A stretch of 25,137 bases of DNA from Desulfovibrio sp. (GTDB lineage: Bacteria; Desulfobacterota; Desulfovibrionia; Desulfovibrionales; Desulfovibrionaceae). The stretch is taken from contig JAITDR010000183.1 of assembly GCA_031282465.1 (NCBI GenBank), forward strand, positions 1-25,137. The letters run 5' to 3'. Below, one piece after another: positions 7,239 through 14,183 of this stretch; positions within the stretch are counted from its first letter, which is position 1, and each line of letters begins with the position of its first letter. The notes below the pieces were generated by a model, which was not told the origin of the DNA, did no database searches, and saw only the letters and a list, made by a program, of their open reading frames with translations. A program made the position numbers and the translations under genes.

Positions 7239-8342
7239 CTACGATGCAAGCTTGCGGACATAATCTTTGAGTGCAGCCGTGATATCGTCCACAGAGGTCT
7301 CTTTATCCGGCCCCAGCTTCAGGTCCAATTCCTTGCAGAAAAGACTGCCGGCCTGACGCTCCTTCAAGGCGAGAAATTCCTCCAGGGCAACGATGCCGGG
7401 TTTTACGTACCCTTCACCCCGCGACAACACCGGATTATCGAAGGATGCCTGCAAGCGTTGGCCCCTGCGTCCGAGAATCCGCGCATAATCCCATGAGGCG
7501 GCGCCGGACATGGTGTTCTGGCGCGCGGCAGGAACAGCCAGATACAACGCCTTGGTAAAGACTTCCACGGCGACGTCCATATCTTCAGCCCCGATGTTTT
7601 CGTGCAGTTGTCCGAGATCAAGGCTGATGTAGCGATAGTATACGGCGGAATTGAATTCCAGGCTGCCCATGTGTGCGGACTCCGGCCCGCTCTGTAAGTC
7701 ATCCAGCGCGGTGAAAAACTCCACTTCGTTGCTGACCTTATGGATGGAAACAGCATGGGCGAACGATGACGCACCTTCAATATTCATCTCCGGGGCCTGT
7801 GCTACCATGCGTCCGAACAGCGCGATATCCAGACCGTCCTGTGCCGTCCGAGGCTGCACAACCTTCTTGATCAGTCCGGCAATATCTTTGGCAACGGCCT
7901 TTTTACTTTTATCTTTCTTGCCCTTGCCCGCACTCCCCGTGCTTTGCGTTTCGAGACCGGGTACGGAAAAATTCTGAGATTGTGCGTACTCGCCGAAAAC
8001 AGCGGCTTCCTTGAGGGAAAAGAAAAACAAGGTATCCGTGGCTAGGGCATCGGCAATGTTAGCCGCGCAAGCTTGAGCCTCCAGCTCACCGGCGCCGCGC
8101 TTCAAACAATCCTCCCGAATCAGCTTCTCCAACTGCTTGGTACGCACGCCCAGTCGTACCCCCAACGTATGCAGTTGCATACGAACCTGACGTTTCCAGC
8201 TTTGCGAACTGACTCTGGCCCTGGTCACGCCCCCGATTTCAGCCGTTTTCGGCGCGCCCACATCGTCCCGGTTCAGACAGGTAACGGGAAAGCTTTGCAG
8301 GATATGATACTCAATGTGTCTGCCGGTAAAGGGATTGCTCAT
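7239..8342 (-). CDS. cas7: Cascade backbone subunit Cas7e (CasC/Cse4)
   Basis: This 367-residue RAMP-fold protein forms the six-copy backbone of type I-E Cascade along the spacer part of the crRNA. The start of the protein shows the family pattern: IEYHILQSFPVTCLNRDD, then a segment around GGVTRARVSSQSWKR. The C-terminal half contains SLEFNSAVYYRYISLDL and the long helix that follows. The start is ATG at 8342, with AGGAG 6 nt upstream; longer in-frame extension to 8540 overlaps cas6e and is rejected. A lysine-rich loop (GKGKKDKSKKAVAKD) in the middle is probably the flexible thumb region. It follows cas6e by 32 bp. Confidence 0.96.
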   Translation of the reverse strand: MSNPFTGRHIEYHILQSFPVTCLNRDDVGAPKTAEIGGVTRARVSSQSWKRQVRMQLHTLGVRLGVRTKQLEKLIREDCLKRGAGELEAQACAANIADALATDTLFFFSLKEAAVFGEYAQSQNFSVPGLETQSTGSAGKGKKDKSKKAVAKDIAGLIKKVVQPRTAQDGLDIALFGRMVAQAPEMNIEGASSFAHAVSIHKVSNEVEFFTALDDLQSGPESAHMGSLEFNSAVYYRYISLDLGQLHENIGAEDMDVAVEVFTKALYLAVPAARQNTMSGAASWDYARILGRRGQRLQASFDNPVLSRGEGYVKPGIVALEEFLALKERQAGSLFCKELDLKLGPDKETSVDDITAALKDYVRKLAS

Positions 8343-8374
8343 AGCTGCTCCTGAACAGTTAAAGGTTGCGATGT

Positions 8375-8971
8375 TCACCGCGCCGGGACTATCTGCAGCA
8401 GACCGCAACCGAAAGCTTTGCCGCGGCCGATGCCTCGGCTGAAGGAACGGCGGAAAAGTTCCCGGTCTTCCACATGCAACAAGCCGCGCAGCCGGGCAAA
8501 ACCCAACGTGACAGGCTGATTTTTTTTGGTGAACTCCCAAACGCCCACTTCATCGACAATGAGATCCTTGTCGGATACGGCAAAGCCCCATGACGGCGCT
8601 TTGCCCGAAAACCATTCCACCACGTCTTCCCGCCTGCGCAAGGCGACGATTTTCCCGCTCTTTGCGTTCCGTCCGGCCGGGTTTACGGTAAGGGCAAAGC
8701 GGTATGACGGAAAGTCCAGCCAAGTATCCGGAACTTCCCGCTGTGTTATGTGCAGTCCGCAGTCCCGAGGAGGTTGTCGGGACAGGATGACGATCTCCCG
8801 GATGCCTTTTTTCACGCCGTTGTCGACAAACAGAAATTTGTTGTCGACCGTATCCGATTCCGGGTGCGGCAGAGGAAACAGATCATAGATTACCCGGTGC
8901 AGACTGTAGACATCAGTCAGCCGCAGGCGCAACATGTCTCGGGGGGTCAGCAGCAGGCGGGAAGCAATCAT
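8375..8971 (-). CDS. casE: crRNA-processing endoribonuclease Cas6e (CasE/Cse3)
   Basis: This 198-residue protein cuts the pre-crRNA at the 3' base of the repeat hairpin and stays bound to the product in Cascade. The N-terminal YSLHRVIYDLFP segment contains His25, in the position of the catalytic histidine of Cas6e enzymes. The C-terminus ends in the glycine-rich RNA-binding loop GIGRGKAFGCGLLQIVP that is typical of the family. The length matches E. coli CasE (199). The start ATG at 8971 overlaps the cse2 stop by 4 bp (ATGA). Its place between cse2 and cas7e differs from the E. coli order, in which casE follows casD. Confidence 0.94.
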   Translation of the reverse strand: MIASRLLLTPRDMLRLRLTDVYSLHRVIYDLFPLPHPESDTVDNKFLFVDNGVKKGIREIVILSRQPPRDCGLHITQREVPDTWLDFPSYRFALTVNPAGRNAKSGKIVALRRREDVVEWFSGKAPSWGFAVSDKDLIVDEVGVWEFTKKNQPVTLGFARLRGLLHVEDRELFRRSFSRGIGRGKAFGCGLLQIVPAR

Positions 8972-9501
8972 GCGTCCTCCCCCTCCGGTACATTCGTCCG
9001 GAAAAAGAAGTCCTGCGCCCAGCGTTCACGGGTTTTCTCGCCGAAGTACAGCAAATCCCGCATCAGGCCGGCATAGGAGAGCGGATGCCCGCTTTTGTCG
9101 GCGATCAAATTCAACAAAGGCCGCAACACTTCACAGGCTTCCAATGTCGACGTGCAGGCCAGGAGTCGCCGCAGCCTGGGAAGGGCCGGATGTTCATAGC
9201 TCTCCCCGACAACAGCTTTGTCGGAATCGTTGCAGAGCCCGGCGAGAGCGTATCCGAAGCTGCTGTCCCCGTCCTTTTCCGGTTCGGCGCGGGCCAAGGC
9301 TGCGGCAATCAGCGTATACACCCGCCGTGTGCGCGTGACTCGCAGATCAAGGCCGAAGGGAACCAGATATTGCCACGACTGGTACTCGGTGGCGCGATTG
9401 TCGGCTCTGCGCAACCGCGCACCCATGGCCCGGTTGTTTTTCTGTCGGGAAATGATGTATTCGACAAAACGAGTGCATAGATCCGAACTTGGTTCCGCCA
9501 T
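8968..9501 (-). CDS. casB: Cascade small subunit Cse2 (CasB)
   Basis: This 177-residue, mostly helical and basic protein matches Cse2, the small subunit present in two copies in type I-E Cascade that steadies the R-loop. Visible family traits are the N-terminal helix, the RAxLRRADN segment (GARLRRADNRATEYQ), and a C-terminal LRDLLYFGEKTRERWAQDFF helix. It is slightly longer than E. coli CasB (160). The start is ATG at 9501, 11 bp after the cse1 stop, and the end overlaps cas6e by 4 bp. Identification rests on these patterns together with its fixed place between cse1 and the RAMP genes. Confidence 0.92.
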   Translation of the reverse strand: MAEPSSDLCTRFVEYIISRQKNNRAMGARLRRADNRATEYQSWQYLVPFGLDLRVTRTRRVYTLIAAALARAEPEKDGDSSFGYALAGLCNDSDKAVVGESYEHPALPRLRRLLACTSTLEACEVLRPLLNLIADKSGHPLSYAGLMRDLLYFGEKTRERWAQDFFFRTNVPEGEDA

Positions 9502-9512
9502 GGCAGCCTCCG

Positions 9513-11021
9513 CTACGCGTTACAATATTTTCCCGTCTTGGGCCGGTTTTCAGCCCAGGATTCCAATTGTCTTGCCGTATCCCTCGGACATACTGCATTG
9601 TAGGCGCGGAGGGCAAAAGCCGCGAAGCGGCGGCGCAGCTCGGGTATTCTTTCCGCATCGGCGCACAGATCAATCAGCGTTTGAGATTCACGGCCGCACA
9701 ATTCCCAAAATATTTGCGTTGCGCGGCGCGCCGCTTTGTCTCCTTCTCCCTTGTCCTTTCCGGCCCCGGCATCATGTTTCTGCACAGTTGAGGCATGATA
9801 GGCCGCGGTCACGGCGTAAACCTGCCTGCCCAACGCGTTCAGTGCGTCCATTTCACTCTGCAGGGCATGATACCAGAACTCACCGGTCGCGTCGGCCGGC
9901 AGAAATATCAGGCCGTCCACAAAGTCGTCGCCGCCGGAAACGTACTGTTCGCCCGCATTGCTGCTGACTCTCAGCCCGCCTGCCCAAAGACCGACCGCGG
10001 GCACATTGCGGACGGCCCGCGCGAGACAAGCGCGAATGCCGGGGCAGTCAAAACCGGCGTGCCCGCCCAGAAAGGCCAGCAAGGCGTCCAAGTTCCGCCA
10101 GGGCTGCCTGTCCGGGTTTGTCCACAGGCATCTGACCGATGACGCGTCACGAAGCACGGCTGTGGAAGGGTCAACCCCTCCGTCATTAGGTGCGGCATGG
10201 GCAATGCCGTCGGTATAATGCATGCCGTCACCGTCCAGCAGACAGAATTTGGAGAGCGGGACCAGCCTCCCCATGAGAGATTCCCTGAGCTTCAAGGCTG
10301 TGGGGCATGCCTCTCCCTCGGGCATACGCTCCCACGGCGCCGTACCCAACCCTTCGCGAAACACGCTCAAATGCCGGATGTCTTCGTGCGTCAGCAGGTT
10401 CATCCAAATTGTCTGCAGCAGGTTTTCACCACAAAGAAAATGATGCAGGTAGCCGGCACTGCCGAGCCATGCTCCGGCTTTGCCGCTGACTCCCTTGCCG
10501 CCCTCCTTGCTTTTTTCGGTATACCCTGAGGTCAACACCACGGTGTTGTCGGCTTTTTTACCCCCCAAGGCGAAGCCGGACACGCAGACCAGAAGCAGCG
10601 CTTTTTCCGCATCGGACAGCGGACGTTCTTTCTGCAGATCCTGCAGTATTGTCGTATTGCCCGTAGCCACATGCGGCAACAGCGCACCCAACGGCTGCAC
10701 GTTTGCCCTGTTGATTTGCGGGAATTGCAGGAAAGGCATTTTTCCGTACAGATAAAAAGCATCGCGGTGCGCTTCCAGATAAGCTGAACAGGCTGCGGCC
10801 AGGCCGTCCGGGCCGAGCGCTTCCCATGCCGCGTCATCTTCCGGCGTACAGGCGGACTGGGCAACGGCGAGCAAGAGCTTGAGCAGGGCGATTTTTTCCA
10901 TCGGAGTGCCGGCGAGATTCGGGTTTTCTCTGCTGAAGGCCTCGCGCAGACTGATCAGCTCCGACCCGGCCGGTATCCAGGGGTCATCGACAAGGTTGAA
11001 TGGGCGTGCCGTATTCGTCAT
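9513..11021 (-). CDS. casA: Cascade large subunit Cse1 (CasA/Cas8e)
   Basis: This 502-residue protein is the large subunit of type I-E Cascade, which recognises the PAM and recruits Cas3. The N-terminal FNLVDDPWIPAGSELISLREAFS is the classic Cse1 opening, and FYLYGKMPFLQFPQ follows. The length equals that of E. coli CasA. The start ATG at 11021 has GAGG 6 nt upstream and lies 10 bp after the cas3 stop; an in-frame extension to 11108 would run into cas3 and lacks family similarity. The C-terminal four-helix region is present to the end, so the protein appears complete. Confidence 0.95.
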   Translation of the reverse strand: MTNTARPFNLVDDPWIPAGSELISLREAFSRENPNLAGTPMEKIALLKLLLAVAQSACTPEDDAAWEALGPDGLAAACSAYLEAHRDAFYLYGKMPFLQFPQINRANVQPLGALLPHVATGNTTILQDLQKERPLSDAEKALLLVCVSGFALGGKKADNTVVLTSGYTEKSKEGGKGVSGKAGAWLGSAGYLHHFLCGENLLQTIWMNLLTHEDIRHLSVFREGLGTAPWERMPEGEACPTALKLRESLMGRLVPLSKFCLLDGDGMHYTDGIAHAAPNDGGVDPSTAVLRDASSVRCLWTNPDRQPWRNLDALLAFLGGHAGFDCPGIRACLARAVRNVPAVGLWAGGLRVSSNAGEQYVSGGDDFVDGLIFLPADATGEFWYHALQSEMDALNALGRQVYAVTAAYHASTVQKHDAGAGKDKGEGDKAARRATQIFWELCGRESQTLIDLCADAERIPELRRRFAAFALRAYNAVCPRDTARQLESWAENRPKTGKYCNA

Positions 11022-11031
11022 GGATGCCTCG

Positions 11032-13605
11032 TTATCGCCTTTTTTCCGCGCTGTATCCCAGATGAGACGCGTAGGAAAGGATATACTCTTTCCCCATTGA
11101 ACCATCAATGCAGCGGATCAGCCCGGAAGCTTCCAGCAACCCCACGCGGCAGAGGGGTTCCTTGGGATTTTTACCGAAGAAGACATAGTTGCGCAGGCAA
11201 TGGTAAACGTAATCGGGCATTTTCCCGAGCGGCGCCATGTATTCGTTGACCGTAAGAGTATATTGAGCGAGTCCCGCCGCAAACTTGCGCCGCGTCCGGC
11301 CGTCAATACGGCCGGCATCAACGGGCAGGTCGATACTCAACCCGTCCGCGGCGGTAATGTGCAGACCTTTCCCTGTTTTTTCCACGCTGCGCACAAGCAG
11401 GACGCGAACATCTTCCTGTTCGCCGTATCTGGTCCGCAGGCGATCATCCGAGTCGGGCATGGATTGCCTCAAATGCGCTGCAGCCAGACCGGCCAGACGC
11501 GACAATCGTTCTCCTTTTTTCCGCCAGTCGTTCAGCAGGGCAGCCAAATCGTCCCTGTACTCTTCTCTTTCGGCGTACACAGCTTCAAGCAAGCCGCGAA
11601 TATCGCCGGGCAGAGCGATTTCCCCCACTCCCTGCAAAACTTCTATGGTGCGGGCCAGTACATACGGCGCGTAGACCATACCGCTCGGGCCGAACGTCGC
11701 TTCACTGATCCGTTCATGCGGCGCGGGCAGAAGAACCAGTGCTTCGCATACCGCTCCCTGCGCCCGTTGCAGTGTATGCCTCCACAAGCGGCCGAGGCGT
11801 TGCAGCAACATGTCCATGGGGCACAGGGCGGAAATCAGGTAGTCCGCGTCAATGTCCAGAGACTGCTCCAGCACCTGGGTTCCGACCAGTATGCGCCCGG
11901 TCGCGAGCCGACCTTCCGCCCCTTTGCCGTACAGAGCAGTCCATTCGTCTTCCAGACGTTTCCGGTCTTTGTACATAAAGCGGGAATGGAGCAGCCCGCA
12001 GGGCAACTCGCCTGCGCCGGCCCGCAGGCGTTTGTACACCTCCTGTGCTTCCCCGACGGTATTTTCAATCCACAGTATCTGCTCGCCGCGTTTTGCCCGC
12101 CGCAGGGTCTCCCGCAAGGCGCTGTCCCTTTGTTCGGTATACGTCATCCGGACGACGCGACCGCCGGCAACGGGGCAGACATGTGCTTCCACCGGCAAAA
12201 GAACCGGGGAAAATCCCTCGGATGCCGCCGTTTGTTCCTGCCGCGCGTAAGGAGCGAAACTGATCAGTGGATAACCGTCGGACACGGCAGGCTGCCCCAG
12301 CAATTCGGCGCGTTTCGCCGCCGTCAGCGTGGCGCTGAGAATGACGACCGGGCAGCGCAGGGCGCGCAGCAACGCCAAAAGCTTGTGGATCAGCGTCGAG
12401 GTGTAGGCGTCGTAACTGTGAATTTCATCGAGGATGACGACCTTGCCCAGCAGACCGAAGGCGCGGACAAAGGAATGGCGGACATCGGGCAGCACGCCGA
12501 GCAATGCCTGATCCAGAGTGCCCACGCCGAAAGGAGCCAGAACAGCCCGTTTCAGGCTGCTGAACCAGGATTTGCCGGGTTCGCCTTCCCCGCCCAATGT
12601 ACTTTCCTGTAAAAACGCCCGGCCATGGAGCAGGAAGGACTGTCGATGCGGAGAATCTTCAGCCGTGATTCGGCGCAGAAAAGGGTCGATACGCGCATGG
12701 ATCGCGTTGGAGGTCAGTTGCGTGGGCAAGGCGAAGTACATGCCGTGCGCCGCCCCCGAGGCAAGCAGTTGATAGGCGACATACAGGGCCGCTTCCGTCT
12801 TGCCCGTGCCCATGGGGGCTTCGATGAGGCAGATGCCGGGAGTCCGGCACAACTCCGCCGGTTTACGTTGCAGGTCATAGGGGGTGTAGCCGAAAATATC
12901 CTCGAAGGACAATCCCGGCACAACAGCCGGAGAAGCAAAACCGGCGGCACGTACGGCCTGCGCGGCTGTATCTTCAAGGGCATCTCGGGGAATCGACTGG
13001 TCGAACATGGGACCGGAACTGATCCAGTCGGACACGCTGACCAGCCCGGCCACAACGGCGGCCTGTTCCTCGCATCGGATTTGCGGCCAATCGCAGTGTA
13101 ACAAGGCGGCCAGCTCGTGCAGAGTCTGCTCACGGAGCTCTTGCCAAGGCGGGCCGCCGAAAATGTCTGAATAGGCCGCTGCGAGTATTCCCGCGTCAAG
13201 GTTGCCGTGGTGCTTGCCCACAATATCAGCCAAATAGCTATTTTCGGTAACTGCCTGCAATGTAATCCGACTGACGGCGGCATGAGGCAATTTTTGCAGA
13301 AAAGGCGATGGCGACCTGTCTTCAATAGAAGCGCGTAATTTTTCCTGAAACAACGGCGTGAGTTTGCCGACATCGTGAATCGCAGCCGTCAGGATAGTTC
13401 CGGAAGGAAAGAAAAGTGCATGCAGAAACGGAGGATACAGGAGCATGAGCGCTTCGGCTACGCTCGCCGTTGCCAGGCCGTGTTCAAGGACCGTAACTCC
13501 CGCCTCGCGGCGTCCGTCAACGCCGATACGGGTTTTTGCCAAGCAGTCCCGGTCGGTCGGGGGTGGAATCTGCTTTTCGAGTGCGGGACCGCGAGGTCTG
13601 AGCAT
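11032..13605 (-). CDS. cas3: CRISPR effector nuclease-helicase Cas3 (type I-E)
   Basis: This 857-residue protein is the HD nuclease fused to a superfamily 2 helicase that degrades DNA marked by Cascade. HD-domain residues are His42 (LEHG), His77-Asp78 (AIHDVGK), His132-His133 (GKHHGN) and Asp193 (VSDW). Helicase motifs are Walker A APMGTGKT (263-270), DEIH (393-396), SAT (424-426), VGTQVLEQSLDID (574-586) and QRLGRLWRH (602-610). The C-terminal domain runs to residue 857. The start ATG at 13605 has GGGAGG 4 nt upstream. It is the first gene of the cas operon, 10 bp before cse1. All catalytic residues are present. A frameshifted second copy of its last ~95 codons lies upstream at 13904-14160. 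Confidence 0.96.
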   Translation of the reverse strand: MLRPRGPALEKQIPPPTDRDCLAKTRIGVDGRREAGVTVLEHGLATASVAEALMLLYPPFLHALFFPSGTILTAAIHDVGKLTPLFQEKLRASIEDRSPSPFLQKLPHAAVSRITLQAVTENSYLADIVGKHHGNLDAGILAAAYSDIFGGPPWQELREQTLHELAALLHCDWPQIRCEEQAAVVAGLVSVSDWISSGPMFDQSIPRDALEDTAAQAVRAAGFASPAVVPGLSFEDIFGYTPYDLQRKPAELCRTPGICLIEAPMGTGKTEAALYVAYQLLASGAAHGMYFALPTQLTSNAIHARIDPFLRRITAEDSPHRQSFLLHGRAFLQESTLGGEGEPGKSWFSSLKRAVLAPFGVGTLDQALLGVLPDVRHSFVRAFGLLGKVVILDEIHSYDAYTSTLIHKLLALLRALRCPVVILSATLTAAKRAELLGQPAVSDGYPLISFAPYARQEQTAASEGFSPVLLPVEAHVCPVAGGRVVRMTYTEQRDSALRETLRRAKRGEQILWIENTVGEAQEVYKRLRAGAGELPCGLLHSRFMYKDRKRLEDEWTALYGKGAEGRLATGRILVGTQVLEQSLDIDADYLISALCPMDMLLQRLGRLWRHTLQRAQGAVCEALVLLPAPHERISEATFGPSGMVYAPYVLARTIEVLQGVGEIALPGDIRGLLEAVYAEREEYRDDLAALLNDWRKKGERLSRLAGLAAAHLRQSMPDSDDRLRTRYGEQEDVRVLLVRSVEKTGKGLHITAADGLSIDLPVDAGRIDGRTRRKFAAGLAQYTLTVNEYMAPLGKMPDYVYHCLRNYVFFGKNPKEPLCRVGLLEASGLIRCIDGSMGKEYILSYASHLGYSAEKRR

Positions 13606-13644
13606 ACGGCCTCCCGTTTCAGGATAACCGATTGTACGGGCAGG

Positions 13645-13672
13645 GAAACATCCCCACGTCCGTGGGGAAGAC
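13645..13672 (-). repeat. Solitary degenerate type I-E CRISPR repeat upstream of cas3
   Basis: These 28 bases match the array repeat at 25 of 28 positions and in the same orientation. The stem halves (CCCCACG/CGTGGGG), the 5' GTCTTC and the 3' GTTTC handle end are kept; the changes are both loop bases and one base in the handle. No second copy or spacer is seen nearby. It lies 39 bp upstream of the cas3 ATG, so it is probably within the 5' leader of the cas mRNA. It could be a scar of an older array, or a Cas6e-recognised hairpin used for control. Confidence 0.9.
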
Positions 13673-13673
13673 T

Positions 13674-13683
13674 CCCCCCCCCC
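13674..13683. repeat. Homopolymer of 10 C (G10 on the cas strand)
   Basis: Ten consecutive C on the plus strand abut the solitary CRISPR repeat, giving G10 on the strand of the cas operon. Tracts of this length are prone to slipped-strand length change. It lies between the AT-rich promoter-like block and cas3, so it would sit in the promoter-leader region and not within a gene. Confidence 0.8.
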
Positions 13684-13740
13684 GCCTATCGGAAACCGGA
13701 TTCATCGTTTTGCCAAACCGGCGACCGGCATCGGAGAGCA

Positions 13741-13841
13741 TGTTTTTCTGCCGTGTTACAAATATTTTATGAGATATAACACAGTGAAATTACAAGAAAA
13801 ATATGTTTAGTTTTCTCATAAATTACTCATAAATTACTCAT
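13741..13841 (-). promoter_or_regulatory. AT-rich promoter/leader-like block upstream of cas3
   Basis: This is one of the most AT-rich stretches of the window. On the minus strand it contains -10-like hexamers (TAAAAT, TATATC) but no clear matching -35, so the exact promoter is not assigned. An inverted repeat GTGTTA/TAACAC (13753-13758 and 13777-13782, 18-bp gap) could be an operator. Its position and orientation suit either the cas operon promoter or a CRISPR leader for the solitary repeat about 70 bp further on. Confidence 0.5.
13809..13841 (-). repeat. Three tandem 11-bp units
   Basis: On the plus strand the unit AAATTACTCAT occurs perfectly at 13820-13830 and 13831-13841, preceded by a diverged copy AGTTTTCTCAT at 13809-13819. 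The 11-bp period is close to one DNA helical turn, so a protein binding each unit would contact one face of the helix. Confidence 0.75.
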
Positions 13842-13847
13842 ACGGGT

Positions 13848-13881
13848 CTGCCGGCCCCATAGGGTCAATGAAAGCCGGCAG
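13848..13881. other. Inverted repeat between cas3 remnant and cas promoter region
   Basis: A perfect 8-bp pair CTGCCGGC/GCCGGCAG is separated by 18 bp. On the plus strand it is followed by CTTGATTTTT; on the minus strand no T-run follows. It may help end transcription coming from the nrnA side, but it is not a textbook terminator for that strand. Confidence 0.45.
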
Positions 13882-13903
13882 CTTGATTTTTCAGGATTTA
13901 TCC

Positions 13904-14160
13904 TTACTTCTTCTCATGAGTTGCAGTTTCCCCTTGTCAATTGCCGTGAGTCGAGGCCGTAAGCTTTCGATACCACCGCGCGGACAAACGATTTTTGGGT
14001 TTCTCGCCGAAAAAGACACACTTGAGCGGGCAATCGGATACGTAGTCGGGCAGTTCCTCTTGCGGTGCCAAGTAATACCGACTGTATGAGTATATTGCGC
14101 AAGCTTGCGCCGGCGCCGTGTCCGGCTGTCGAGGGGAGGGGGAGGTTTGATTCTCCCGGC
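13904..14160 (-). pseudogene. Frameshifted remnant of the 3' end of a second cas3
   Basis: Translated on the minus strand in shifting frames, this stretch matches the C-terminal end of the intact Cas3 encoded at 11032-13605. It reads GRI, then RTRR and LAQYT.TV in one frame. It then jumps one frame to AP....PDYV..C....VFFG..PK, with 13 of 25 residues identical over that part. A third frame gives a weaker match to the next stretch. A stop at 13937-13939 interrupts the second frame. The only ATG-started frame here, 62 codons at 13914-14102, is not the homologous one. The fragment begins 23 bp after the nrnA stop and lacks everything upstream of about the last 95 cas3 codons. The alignment was made by eye, so its limits are approximate. 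Confidence 0.75.
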
Positions 14161-14183
14161 GGGCTTCAGGAATCTGGTCCCGC

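Noticed and set aside
13914..14102. A 62-codon ATG-started frame on the minus strand
   Set aside because: Most of it is not in the frame that matches Cas3; only shifting frames recover the homology, so it is treated as part of a pseudogene.
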